A DNA stretch of 64,000 nt from Jacaranda mimosifolia (GCA_018894105.1 CM032128.1:16039001-16103000); one strand, 5' to 3'. Positions 11,688 through 23,798 are shown, numbered from the stretch's first letter. Numbers and translations are program-made. The notes: generated by a model from the letters alone, not told the origin.

Positions 11688-14409
11688 TATGGCACCCCAC
11701 TTAGGATAACCTTGAAGCTGAGATGTCACTCCAATACAGACTTAAATAGAACCCATAAGACAATCACTAGGCCTATAAGAAAATTTTAAAATTCATCAAT
11801 GACAACAACATGCTTCAACTTAACAGACCTCGACAAAAGTACTATATATGTGCCACAAGTTGAGCTATAACATTCAACATAATTTATACATACTGCAAGT
11901 CTTTAGTTCAAGCTTAACCTCTCACAACATTTATAAATCATAACATAATATCCAAGTGAACCTATAAGCTCAAATAAACACTTAGTCTATTACAAAATAT
12001 ATTCTTCAGCTGGGAAAATCAAGAACAATATAGGAGGGTAAGTCCAAAAGACTTAGTTAGGGCTAAAATTCAGTATTAGATTATGAGGGCTCTATTGAAG
12101 ACGAAACAATTTAATAGATTGTATACTATTAATACAATGCAAATAGAACATGAACATGTTAGAAATACACGCATTATCAAATTCAGCAAATAGGAACCTC
12201 TCCTTCCTTATTACTCCATGAACAAAATACAAACAATCGAAATATAATTGAAATAAACAAACCCGAGCAACATATGCAATCTAACAAATCATAACATAAC
12301 ATGAATATCATATTCTCCTTATTCCATCCAAACTAAACATACCCAAGCATGACAGCTTAGTATGTGGAAAATGCCCAAGAGTATCCCTCATACATCTTTG
12401 ATTGCCATGAGTATCTCTAGCACATCGCTGATGCCCAAGGGGGATCCCTAATGTATCGTTGATACCTAGGGAGTATCCCCCAACGTGTCCCATACATTGA
12501 AGTATTTTGATAGGATTAGCACTTGGCCCAACAAGTCTCTGTACGTATATCATGTATCAACAAATTGATTGCCGACAAGGCCATACAATGTTGTCTGTAC
12601 TAAATAAACCAAATATGTCGGCAAGGTAACAAAACAAAAAAGAACAATACAAATCTACTGACAAGGTGAATCAATGACATACAGAACAGAATTAGATAAG
12701 CCGACAAAGACAAACTTGAGATAAGCAAAATAAATTCAAATTGAATGATACCAGATAGCAGAATTAATTCAAACCGACTGATATCAAATAAAATAACGAA
12801 AGTTTTATGTGCCAGAACACACATACCAAATTCTTATTAGAAACAAAGTCTAAGAAGCAAGCCTTTACAGGGGCATATAGATAAATTAACAGATAACAGA
12901 CAAGAACTAGCTTAACCCTCATAGAGGTATACTACAATTAACATATGGATTTATACAATAAGTGCCAAATTGGTAGACCTTCACCTCAATAGCCTCAGAA
13001 ATGCTAGCATTGCCTACTGGTCTGCAAGACCTAACTCCTCGTCACCTAACCAAAAGAATGGGTTCACTGTCAAAGTCCTCGTTTCACCTTAAAATGATAA
13101 TTACATGAACAACAATCTAAAATCGATAAATGTATCGATTAATACAATAGTCTGGGGTTCGTTCGACATTATTATGGAATATGCTTATTACACCATTAAT
13201 ACCAAAATACCCATAAGATTTATATATCTGTTCTGGTTAAAGGTTATAATCGAATCCTTAAATTACATAATTAACCTTATAATGATGCACACAATGATAA
13301 TAATAGCCCAACTATCTTTAATAACCCAAATTTGTCACTTAGGCCTCAAATCTATAAAATTAGGGGTTGATCCTCCAATTAACTGTATTAACCTAAAATT
13401 ATCGTATAATAATACAAATTCGGTCCCATTAAGTCATATAAACACATGCATGGTCTTATATCCAAATCCTATATCAAATTCTTCATTTCTCTTGCATAAT
13501 ACAAAATTCGGTAGAAATAAGCGGTATATCAATCCCAATTCAAGTCTTTGCCCAAGATCTTTTTATCAAAACTCCGAATTCACAAATAAATGCGAAATAC
13601 ATGATCGCTGTGACGAGGCAAAGAAACAACCTTAGCACTACCACCGTGCACTGTTGCAAGATTTGGTCAATTCCACCACCAATGGATGCTTCTCAGCTCA
13701 ACCAACAAAATGCCCACATTAATTTCTCCATTCATAGTTGAATTGATGGTCAATTACAACCTCAAACGTGTTGCACCACCACTTGTCGTTGTAACTTGTT
13801 TCTTCAATTACACCATCGCCGGAGGTCGAAACTCAAAATCGAGCACACCAATTTGTTCATTGAATTGAACCAAACATAAAACGCCGCCCAGACTACAGTT
13901 TCTACCGCTGCTCCATTGTGCCTATCACTCACAGTTGTCAGCCAGCTTTGAACTCCAAAACTTCGGTGGTCCATTGAAGAAGAGGCCTTGCATGAGGTAT
14001 CAATGTGATCTTAGAGACAAGGGAAAGCTTTTGGTCAGGTTGGTCTTTGAAAATGGGCCGTCGCTAGAAAGGGTAAAGGTAGTGCGCAGGGGAGAAACTA
14101 AAGAAAATAGGGGTGGGGAAATGCTATATATAAAATTATTCTCTGAAATCTGAAATTAATCCTCAAAAATTCTATCTATCTTCCAATTGGGTCCTCCATA
14201 AATCATTCATCTTCAATTTAGTTCCTGAACTTCCTTAGTGCCTAGCATTGGTCCAGTTGACCAAAAATATTCTCGGTTTGACCCCCAAAACTTCCAAATG
14301 TTGATCAATTAGGTTTTCTCAAATAGCAATTCAACCCCAAAACTTTCAAAAATAAATAAATAATGTTGTGGAAATATCTACCAATCATATAATTTCTAGG
14401 GGTGTTACA
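11688..14409 (-). repeat. 3' LTR of the Ty3/gypsy element (2.7 kb)
   Basis: On the - strand it runs from TGTAACACCCC (14,409 downward) to GGTGCCATA at 11,688, where the terminal CA is changed to TA relative to the other LTR. It aligns along its length with 17,711-20,295. It contains a 30-bp minisatellite near 12.4 kb. A 176-codon + strand open stretch at 13,105-13,635 lies inside; its counterpart in the other LTR is interrupted, so it is not a gene. Confidence 0.88.
12373..12490. repeat. 30-bp minisatellite inside 3' LTR
   Basis: About four units of 29-31 bp of the form gcccaagNgtatccctaNca...gctgat. The same block occurs at 18,404-18,520 in the other LTR, so it predates or accompanied the insertion. 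On the - strand it would read as a short repetitive peptide with GIPLGHQRC-type units, which is incidental. Confidence 0.75.
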
Positions 14410-14430
14410 GACCTCCCCCTCTTAAAAGAA
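14410..14430 (-). other. Polypurine tract of gypsy element
   Basis: On the - strand the sequence TTAAGAGGGGGAGGTC directly precedes the LTR start TGTAACACC. This is the expected position and composition for the plus-strand primer of an LTR retrotransposon. Confidence 0.8.
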
Positions 14431-14935
14431 TCTGGTCCGAAGATTCTTACCTAAGTATTGTGTTTCGGCTGGCAGAAAATGAGCAAACTTGGGCAATCGG
14501 TCTACTATTACCTAGATGCTTTTATATCTTCCTCAGGCTGTTGGTAGGCCTGCTACAAAGTCCATAGTGACCTGCTCCCATTTCCAATCAAGGCCTTAAA
14601 GTGGTTGTAGCAATCCCGCCAGTCGTTGATGCTTTGTTTTCACTAGCTAGCAGGTCAAACATTTTACACATAATCTGCAACATCTCTTTTCGTCCCATTC
14701 TGCCAAAGTTGCTTCTTCAAAACATGATACATCTCCGTACCTCTCGAATATATCATGTATCTTGTCATGTGTGCCTCGTTTAACAATCTCTCTTTTATTT
14801 TTTCCAGCACATATATTCTCTTATGGAATAGAAAAATACATTGGCTACATGTATTGAACTTCAGACTCTTCAAAACTTATAACCATTTCCTTCTATTTCA
14901 ATATCTCTTTTTATCATTAGCTTGGGCTCATCGTA
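14431..14935 (-). pseudogene. Ty3/gypsy integrase fragment (zinc-binding and start of core)
   Basis: The zinc-binding region is recognisable as NEAHMTRYMIYSRGTEMYH and KRDVADYV (14,664-14,800), with KCLTC continuing in a shifted frame. The catalytic core starts with WEQVTMDFVAGLP (about 14,545-14,590) and IVDRLPKFAHFLPAE (about 14,465-14,515). The sequence then passes straight into the polypurine tract, so the rest of the core, including the later catalytic acids, and the C-terminal domain are deleted. Several stops and at least one frameshift are present. Confidence 0.85.
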
Positions 14936-14979
14936 TTTCGTCATATAATTCAGGCTGTACTTTTTGCAATCCAAGCTTA

Positions 14980-15600
14980 CTATTTTAATTTCAACACATC
15001 ACCTATTCTTAGTCTTTCTAATGCTTCTACCCCTAGAAGATGAGCTATCCCTGCTTTCCAGCTTAAAGCATCGGCCATTACATTTGTCTTTCCCAAGTGA
15101 TATGTGATGGCAAAATCGTAGTCTTCTAGAAATTCCATCCATCTGCATTGTCTCATGCTCAGATCCCCATTCCAGTCAAATGGTTGATCTTTCTGAGTTA
15201 ATGGGCCAGCTACTTTAGAAAAGTCTTGCATAAATATTCAGTAATAGCCGGCAAGACCCAAGAAACCACAAACGTCTGTCACATTTTTTGGTTCTTTTCA
15301 GTTGACTATTGCCTCTATCTTAGATGGATCAACCTCTATCCTATCCTAGGAGATGATGTGCCTAAGAAAAGCCATTTCTTTACCCAAAATCCACACTTGC
15401 TAAATTTAACATACAACTGATGCTCTCTCAGGGCTCCGAGAACCATGCGTAAATGCGTTGCGTGGTCTAGCTTTGAGAAGATTCTTGATCCCCACAGAAG
15501 GTCAAATAATTCTTCTACGAAAAGTAGGGGTAATGAGCTCAATTGTTCTAAAAATATCTCCGGGTATTCAGCTTCCACCTCAACTTCCTCGATTTTAAAT
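14980..15600 (-). pseudogene. Ty3/gypsy reverse transcriptase and RNase H fragments with deletions
   Basis: Reading down the - strand: EAEYPEIFLEQL (about 15,545-15,580), ELFDLLWGSRIFSKLD (about 15,465-15,512), HLRMVLGALREHQLYVKFSKC (about 15,395-15,460), FLGHI-like sequence, then IEVDPSKIEAIVN (about 15,300-15,340), FLGLAGYY (about 15,245-15,270), [17 protein letters not shown] (about 15,170-15,222), and [20 protein letters not shown] (about 15,100-15,160) ending ADALSWKA (about 15,055-15,080). In intact relatives the catalytic FIDD/YVDD block lies between FSKLD and HLRMV; it is absent, the flanks being joined directly. The RNase H core between FDW and MRQ is likewise missing, as is part of the RT N-terminus before ELFDLL. 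No RT activity is possible. Confidence 0.85.
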
Positions 15601-16060
15601 TATATCTCGGGGTTCGTTGATAAGATACGCCAAGAATCCTCATCCGCCTTTCTTCAAAATCTTTCTGGCCTTTAGAGTAGATATGATTTGTATTGGCAAT
15701 GCATTATCTACAGAGTGATGTGTTGGTATTGGTATCTTATCTCCGAGTGTGATACATTTGGTGTAATAGTTCACCTATGCCTGATGACTATACCGCCAAT
15801 CCATTCCAAGTATCATATCCTACTCTTGGACAGGCATCTGTATGAGATTAGTTGGATATACCCCGTCCCCAATCATAACTAGGAAATCCCGATACATGGT
15901 GTCTGAACTTCTATCTGATAAGCCACAATCTCGGGTTGCATATTTAGTTTTCAATGAGGTGCGATAGATATGAAAGAATTGAAAACACTAGGATCATACA
16001 AGGCATTATCATAAATTATAGAAATAGAAACTGTACCTTCTACCACTTCGTTAGGATCTG
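15601..16060 (-). pseudogene. Ty3/gypsy retropepsin-region remnant
   Basis: On the - strand the sequence reads MYRDFLVMIGDGVYPTNLIQ and DMILGMDW (about 15,800-15,900), matching the C-terminal part of the retropepsin-like domain in plant Ty3 elements. After it come KARKILKKG and GFLAYLI-like segments (about 15,610-15,685), which connect to RT. The active-site DSG segment was not identified. Frame breaks are present. Confidence 0.7.
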
Positions 16061-16089
16061 GTGCATCTTCACCTATCAGAGCATAGGCA

Positions 16090-17235
16090 CGAGCTTGTAT
16101 CCTCTGTTCCCCACCAGTTTCTACTACTTATTTTCCTTTCCCTGCAGGTGTGGGGCCTTTTCTCCTACGGCAAACTTTTAATAAGTGTTGGTCGCTACCA
16201 CAACCCATGCACCTACACTGTGTTTTCCAACATTCTGACTCCTCATGGTTAGGTGCTCCATAAAATCCACATTACTTTTGTGCCCTCTCTTGAATCAAAT
16301 TTGCCGTCTCACTAGATTGAGGGTCTTATTAGATAATGCCTCTAACCTGAAGCCTTGCATGTTTTCTTCTGGTATTACTCTGCCCATTGGGGTGTATCTT
16401 TCCCTTTCGGATCCTGCCCTCGATTTTTCAGATCTCCAACAATTCTGACTCAAGTTGCAGTGCCTTGCTTACTACTTCATTGAAGTTTAGCAGATCACAA
16501 GTGGCCAAACCCCTTCTGAGTTCTGGCTGCAACCCTTGCACAAATTGTTGAGTCTGTCGATTTCATCATTTGTATGTAGGGAGCACATTTTATCAATTGG
16601 CTAAAAATAGCCTCGTACTGACTAACAAATTTTGCCCCCTGTATAAAGTTCATAAACTCTCGTTCCCTCGATTGATTCACCACCTCTGGCACATATTTAT
16701 TCATGAAGTCTCAGGTAAAATTCTCCCAAGTTCGGTGGGTTACTTTAGCCCTCCACCTATGATCAATCATCTTCCACCAACTTTGGGCGGAACCTTCCAA
16801 AAAGAACATGGCAAATCGAACCTTCAGCTCATCTGAATAATGCAATATCTCAAAAATATTCTCTAAACTCTCAATTCATTCTTCAACACTTCTATTATTT
16901 AGGCCTCCTAAGAACTTCAAGGGTTGAAAACGTAAGAACCGTTCCAAAGCCCGATCTTCAGCCACCTCATTAAAAACTCCTACTCCACCACCTGGCTATT
17001 GACTCTGTTGCCTAAATCTCAATCCCTTCTGATTCATAGGGTTTGCTGGCTGACCAACTGTAGGGGTTAGCAAGACCTCTTCTTCTTGCATGGGTTGTGG
17101 GTAAGCAGATGCCTCTAGTTTTAAAGCCTATCGATCATTGGCCTGTCGCCCAGGTGGCCTTTCCCACCGTCTGATTCTGGGCGAAGCGGGTACATCAAAA
17201 CTTCCTTGAGGTGCTATCAACTCTTCCGACCTTCT
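16090..17235 (-). pseudogene. Ty3/gypsy gag remnant with zinc knuckle
   Basis: Reading down the - strand: a Pro/Arg-rich N-terminal part (about 17,020-17,235), then AEDRALERFLRFQPLKFLGG (about 16,900-16,965), ESLENIFEILHYSDELKVRF (about 16,810-16,870), LEGSAQSWW (about 16,775-16,800), NKYVPEVVNQSREREFMNFI (16,640-16,702) and SQYEAIFSQLIKCAPY. This is the retrotransposon gag (capsid) core. A zinc-knuckle-like block with CGSDQHLLKVC lies at about 16,170-16,205. Stops include a TGA where relatives have Trp (VEE*IES, about 16,878) and another TGA just before DFMNKYV. Both fit C-to-T or G-to-A transitions. Confidence 0.85.
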
Positions 17236-17690
17236 AAAATTAAAAGAAGGAAAACTAATTAAATGAAATTAAATCAAACTCATAGATACACAAGTCTTAA
17301 TCATTCTACGATAAAAGATAAGATTCCATAGACATCCTTTGGGTATTCTACGCATCCTCATATACTGGTTCCATCTGTTTCCAATGCTCATCAGTTATCC
17401 TGCAATACATAAACTCATCTCACTAGTATCAACTAATCAAATTCGTCTTTAATTTCCCAAAATCACAAAGAAGCATTCCAAATTATAAAAAATACATAGA
17501 ATGCCAGCTCAATATAAAGTTAAATGCTTGATCTTCAGAAGTGAAGATTATAGTCAGGTCGGTCGTCCCAGGTAAAATCTCCTACCTCATGGTATCGAAC
17601 ATTATACTAAAAAAATCAGGTTCAAACTAACCTAAATAAAAGGTTTGATACGAGTTCCAATAATATTCAATGCCTAGGTCATTAATAAAC
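17236..17690 (-). other. Untranslated leader of gypsy element
   Basis: Non-coding stretch between the primer-binding site and gag. No gene seen. Its length (about 450 bp) is ordinary for a plant gypsy leader. Confidence 0.5.
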
Positions 17691-17706
17691 CTAGGCTCTG
17701 ATACCA
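17691..17706 (-). other. Primer-binding site (initiator Met tRNA)
   Basis: On the - strand, TGGTATCAGAGCCTAG begins 4 bp after the LTR end. TGGTATCAGAGC is complementary to the 3' end of plant initiator methionine tRNA, the commonest primer of plant LTR retrotransposons. It fixes the element's orientation. Confidence 0.9.
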
Positions 17707-18403
17707 CCTCTGTGGCACCCTACTCAGGATAACCCCTAAGCAGAGATGTCACTCCAATTCAGACTTAAATCGAACCCATAAGATAGTCAATAGGCCTATA
17801 AGAAAATTTTAAAATTCTTCAACGACAGCAACATGCTTCAACTTAACAGATTTCAACAAAAATACTATATACATGCCATAATTCGACCTATAACATTTAA
17901 CATAATATATACATGTTGCAAGTCTTTAATTCAAACTTAACCTGTCACAACATTTCTAAATCATAACATAATGTTCAAGTGAACCCATAAGCACATATAT
18001 TCTCCAGTCCAAGCTTGAAGTACATGTTCGTCACCTAACCCTATCTAGGAAAAGCAACAATACATGAGGGTAAGTCCAAAGGACTTAGTAAGGGATAAAA
18101 TTCAGTATTAGATCATGATAGCTCTATTGAAGAGGCAAAATTCAACAAATTGTAGACTATTAATACAATGCAAAGTAACATGAATGTGTTAGAAATACAA
18201 GTATTATCAAATTCAGTAAATAGGAACCTCTTCTTCCTTATTGCTCCATGAACAGAATACGAATAGTCGTAATACAATCGAAATAAAGCAAACTCGAGCA
18301 ACATATGCAATCCAACAAATCATAACATAACATGCATATCAGATTCTCCTTATTCCATCCAAACTAAACATTCCTAAGTATGATAGCTTGGAACATGGAA
18401 GAT

Positions 18404-18520
18404 GCCCAGGAGTATTCTTAGCACATCGCTGATACCCAAGCGTATCCCTAGCACATAACTAATACCTAGGCGGACCCCCACCATATAGCTAACACCTAGG
18501 GAGTATCCCTTGGCGTGTCC
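18404..18520. repeat. 30-bp minisatellite inside 5' LTR
   Basis: Four units of about 30 bp, homologous to 12,373-12,490 in the 3' LTR, of the type acccaagcgtatccctagca. Confidence 0.75.
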
Positions 18521-18578
18521 CATATACCCAAGCATTCCGCTAGGATTGGCACTCGGCCCAACATCCGTACATGTATAT

Positions 18579-18826
18579 GTATTAACAAACTAATTGCTGA
18601 CAAGGCCATACAATGTTGTACTAAATAAACTAAATGTGTCGACAAGGGAACAAAATATTATGTATTAACAAGCTGATTGTTGACAAGGCCATACAATGTT
18701 GTACTAAATAAACTAAATATGCCGGCAACGCAACAATATATTATGTATTAACAAACTGATTGCCGACAAGGCCGTACAATATTGTACTAAATAAACCAAA
18801 TGTGTCAGCAAGGCAACAAAATAACA
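18579..18826. repeat. 82-bp tandem triplication specific to 5' LTR
   Basis: Three units begin with tgtattaacaa at 18,579, 18,661 and 18,744 (spacing 82 and 83 bp). The other LTR has a single copy near 12,550-12,630, so the expansion occurred after insertion or in only one LTR. Confidence 0.8.
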
Positions 18827-20294
18827 TAGAACGTTACAAATATGCTGACAAGGTGAATCAATGACATACAGAAAAGAATCAGTTAAGCCGACATAGCCAA
18901 ACTTGTGATAAGTAAAATGAATTCAAACTGATCGATACGAAATAACAGAATGAATTCAAACTGACCGATATATCAAATAAAACAACGAAAGTTCTAGGTG
19001 CCAGAACTGACATTCCAAATTCTTATCAGAAGCAAAATATAGGAAAGAAACCCTCACAAGGGTAAATGGATCAATTAACAGATAAAAGACAAGTATCAAA
19101 CAATTCACATAATCCAAGAAATCAAGATTCAGTTACAGAATAAGAACCAGCTTAACACTCACAAGGGTATACCATAATTAATAGATGGGTTTATACAATA
19201 AGTCTCATATTGGCAGACCCTCATCTCAATAGCCTCACAAATGCTAGCACCGACTACTAGTTTGTGGGACCCAATTCCTCATCACCTAACTAAAAGAATA
19301 GGTTCACAGTCAAAATCCTCATTTGACCTTAAAATCACAATTATATGAACAACAATCTAAAATCCAAAAATATATCGGTTAATACGGTAGTTTAAAGTTC
19401 GTTCAACATTAACGATAGGGAATATGCTAATTACATCATTAATATCGAAATACTCATGAGATTTATATATCTATTCCAATTAAGGGTTATAATCGAATCC
19501 TTAAATTACATAATTAACCTTATAATGATACACAAAATGATAATAATAGCCCAACTACCTTTAATAACCCAACTCTGTCACTTTGGTCTCAAATCTATAA
19601 AATTAGGGTTTAATCCTCCAATTAACTTTATTAACCCAAAATTATCATATAATAATACAAATCTAGGCACACTAGGTTATATAAATACACATGCATGGCC
19701 TTATATCCAAATCCTATATCAAATTATTCATTTCTCTTGACGTAATACAAGATTTGGTAGAAATAAACGGTCTAAGGTACCAATCCTAATTCAAGTATTT
19801 ACCTAAGATCTTCTTATCGGAACTCCAAATTCACAAACCAAAGCTACACATACTATCGCTACAACGAGGCAAAGAAACTGCCTCAATGCCATTATTGTGC
19901 ACTACCACAAGAATTGGTCAACACCACCATCAATGGACGCATCTCAGCTCAACCAACAAAACGCCCCCATCAATTTCTCCAATCACCATCGAATTGATGG
20001 TTAATTATAGCTTCAAAATTGCTACACCACCACTCGCCGCCATGACTTGTTTCTTCAATTCTGCTTTCGTCGGAGGTTAAAACTCAAAACTGAGCACACC
20101 AATCTGTTTCTTGAGCTGAACCAAACTCAAAACTCTATTTAAACTACAGTTTCAATCGCTACTCCACTGTGCCCGTCACTCGCCGCTGTTGGCCAGTTTT
20201 CAACTTTAAAATTCTGGTGGTCCACCAGAGAAGAGACTTTACATGAGGTATCAATATGATCCTAGAGATAAGGAAAGGCTTTTAGTTGGGTTGA

Positions 20295-23200
20295 AAGGAT
20301 GAATATTTCGTGTTATAATTGGTTGCAAAATACACTTCAGATACACAGAATATACACAACCACTTTTAGATAACGTGTGCTGCAAGGCTGATTATTTTGT
20401 ACTTCAATTGCTTGCAAAATATGCTATTCGGATACACATAATATACACTATATACACTAGTTATGTACTACCACATTCGGTTAATGTGTGTTGAAAGAAT
20501 GAATGTTTTGAGATGATCTGTACTGAAAGGTTGAAGGTTTTGTACAACATTTACTTATCAAATATACTTCAGGTACACATTATATACTACCACATTAAGA
20601 TAATGTTTACTCAAAGGTTGAATGTTTTGCACTACAATTGCCTGTGAAATATACTTTAGATACACTGGTTATATATTACCACTTTCAGATAATGTGTACT
20701 GGAACGTTGAATGTTTTGTATTATAATTGCTTGTAAAATGAACTTTAGATATACTATCACTTTCGGATAATGTGTACTGAAAGGTTGAATGTTTTGTACT
20801 TCAATCGCTTGTAAAATGTCCTATTTAGATACACAGATTATACACCATATACATATTATATACTACCACATTTAGTTAATGTGCACTAAACGGTTAAATA
20901 TTTTGTGCCTCTAATGCATAAAAAATATACTTTAGATACAAAGATTATATACTACCACTTTCAGATGGTCTGTACTGAAAGGTTGAATGTTTTGTACTAC
21001 AATTACTTGTTAAATATACTTTAGGTACACATATCATATACTACCACTTTCAGATAATGTTTGCTCAAAGGTTGAAAGTTTCGCAGTATAATTGCATGTA
21101 TAACAAAATTTAGATACACAGGTTATATATTACCACTTTCAGATAATATGTACTGGAATGTTGAATGTTTTCTACTATAATTGCTTGTAAAATGAACTTT
21201 AGATTTACTATCACTTTCAAATAATGTGCACTAAAAGCCTAAAATTTTAGTACTTCAATTACTTGTAAAACGTGCTATTTACATGCCCAGATTATACACC
21301 ATGTACGTATTATACACCATCGACATTTAGTTAATTTGAATTGAAAGGCTAAATAATTTGTGCTTCAATTGCTTGTAAAATATACTTTAGATACACAGAT
21401 TACATACTACCACCTTCGGATGATATGCACTAAAAGGATGAATATTTCGTGTTATAATTGGTTGCAAAATACACTTCAGATACACAGAATATACACAACC
21501 ACTTCCAGATAACGTGTGCTGGAAGGCTGATTATTTTGTACTTCAATTGCTTGCAAAATATGCTATTTGGAAACACATAATATACACTATATACACTAGT
21601 TATGTACTACCACATTCGGTTAATGTGTGTTGAAAGAATGAATGTTTTGAGATGAACTGTACTGGAAGGTTGAAGGTTTTGTACAACATTTACTTATCAA
21701 ATATACTTCAGGTACACATTATATACTACCACATTAAGATAATGTTTACTCAAAGGATGAATGTTTTGCACTACAATTGCCTGTGAAATATACTTTGGAT
21801 ACACCGATTATATACTACCCCTTTCAGATAATGTGTACTGGAACGTTGAATGTTTTGTACTATAATTGCTTGTAAAATGAACTTTAGATATACTATCACT
21901 TTCGGATAATGTGTACTGAAAGGTTGAATGTTTTGTACTTCAATCGCTTGTAAAATCTCCTATTTAGATACACAGATTATACACCATATACATATTATAT
22001 ACTACCACATTTAGTTAATGTGCACTAAACGGTTGAACATTTTGTGCTTCTATTGCTTTAAAAATATACGTTGGATACAAGATGATATACTACCACTTTC
22101 AGATGGTCTGTACTGAAAGGTTGAATGTTTTGTACTATAATTACTTGGCAAATATACATTATGTACATATATCATATACTACCACTTTCAGATAATGTTT
22201 GCTCAAAGGTTGAATGTATCGCACTAGAATTGCTCGTATAACATAATTTCAATACACAGGTTATATATTACCACTTTCAGATAATATGTACTGGAACGTT
22301 GAATGTTTTCTACTATAATTGCTTGTAAAATGAACTTTAGATATACTATCACTTTCAGATAATGTGTACTGAAAGGCTGAAAGTTTTGCATTTCAATTGC
22401 TTGTAAAATGTGCTATTTACAGGCCCAGATTATACACAATGTACGTATTATACACCATCCACATTTAGTTAGTTTTAATTGAAAGGTTGAATAATTTGTG
22501 CTTCAATTGCTTGTAAAATTTACTTTAGATACACAGATTACATACTACCACCTTCGGATGATATGCACTGAAAGGATTAATATTTTGTGTTATAATTGGT
22601 TGCAAAATACACTTCGGATACACAGAATATACACAACCACTTTATGATAACGTGTGCTAGAAGGCTGATTATTTTGTACTTCAATTGCTTGCAAAATATG
22701 CTATTTGGATACACATAATATACACTATATACACTAATTATGTACTACCACATTCGGTTAATGTGTGTTGAAAGAATGAATGTTTTGAGATGATCTGTAC
22801 TTAAAGGTTGAAGGTTTTGTACAACATTTACTTATCAAATATACTTCAGGTACACATTATATACTACCACATTAAGATAATGTTTACTCAAAGGATGAAT
22901 GTTTTGCACTACAATTGCCTGTGAAATATACTTTGGATACACCGGTTATATATTACCACTTTCAGATAATGTGTACTGGAACGTTGAATGTTTTGTACTA
23001 TAATTGCTTGTAAAATGAACTTTAGATATACTATCACTTTCGGATAATGTGTACTGAAAGGTTGAATATTTTGTACTTCAATCGCTTGTAAAATCTCCTA
23101 TTTAGATACACAGATTATACACCATATACATATTATATACTACCACATTTAGTTAATGTGCACTAAATGGTTGAATATTTTGTGCTTCTAATGCTTTAAA

Positions 23201-23798
23201 AATATACGTTAGATACAAGATTATATACTACCACTTTTAGATGGTCTGTACTGAAAGGTTGAATGTTTTGTACTACAATTACTTGTTAAATATACATTAG
23301 GTACGCATATCATATACTACCACTTTCAGATAATGTTTGCTCAAAGGTTGAATGTTTCGCACTAGAATTGCCTGTATAACATAATTTAGATACACAGGTT
23401 ATATATTACCACTTTCAGATAATATGTACTGGAATGTTGAATGTTTTCTAGTATAATTGCTTGTAAAATGAACTTTAGATTTACTATCACTTTCAGATAA
23501 TGTGTACTGAAAGGCTGAAAGTTTTGTACTTCAATTGCTTGTAAAATGTGCTATTTACATGCCCAGATTATACACCATGTATGTATTATATACCATCCAC
23601 ATTTAGTTCATTTGAATTGGAAGGTTGAATAATTTGTGCTTCAATTGGTTGTAAAATATACTTTAGATACACAGATTACATACTACCACCTTCGGATGAT
23701 ATGCACTGAAAGGATGAATATTTCGTGTTATAATTGGTTGCAAAATACACTTCAGATACACAGAATATACAAAACCACTTTCAGATAACGTGTGCTGG
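20295..23798. repeat. HOR block 1: 1,138-bp units, about 3.1 copies
   Basis: The marker gaatatttcgtgttataatt (or a close variant) recurs at 20,301, 21,440, 22,578 and 23,716, giving periods of 1,139, 1,138 and 1,138 bp. Copies differ by scattered substitutions. The fourth copy is interrupted by the assembly gap. The block directly abuts the truncated gypsy LTR. Confidence 0.9.

Larger units (their letters stand above)
11688..20295 (-). mobile_element. Ty3/gypsy LTR retrotransposon, internally deleted, 5' LTR truncated
   Basis: Two long direct repeats (11,688-14,409 and 17,711 to about 20,295) flank a 3.3-kb interior with gag-pol fragments on the - strand. On that strand the LTR starts TGTAACACCCC and ends GTGCCACA. 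The primer-binding site follows the 5' LTR after 4 bp, and a purine tract precedes the 3' LTR. Pol order (protease, RT, RNase H, integrase) is that of Ty3/gypsy. A full interior in this superfamily is usually 4.5 kb or more, so over 1 kb is missing. By eye the two LTRs differ at about 15 of the first 135 positions, indicating an old insertion. The 5' LTR loses about 0.36 kb at the satellite junction. The left flanking 5 bp (catcc) has no visible partner for target-site confirmation. Confidence 0.88.
17711..20295 (-). repeat. 5' LTR of the gypsy element, truncated by satellite
   Basis: Aligns with the 3' LTR from its terminal CA (TGTGGCACCC on the + strand at 17,711) to about 20,295, where the sequence changes abruptly to satellite. 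The missing portion corresponds to roughly 14,047-14,409 of the other LTR, so the upstream edge of the LTR is gone. It is longer than the matching part of the 3' LTR because of an 82-bp triplication at 18.6-18.8 kb and an insertion of about 50 bp near 19,090-19,140. Confidence 0.85.

Noticed and set aside
12308..12553. - strand open stretch with repeating GIPLGHQRC-type units
   Set aside because: It is the translation of the 30-bp LTR minisatellite, whose 10-codon periodicity gives a repetitive peptide by chance.
13105..13635. 176-codon open stretch on the + strand
   Set aside because: It lies wholly inside the gypsy 3' LTR. The matching part of the 5' LTR (19,380-19,800) is interrupted by stops and indels, and the peptide is low-complexity, rich in Ile and Asn.
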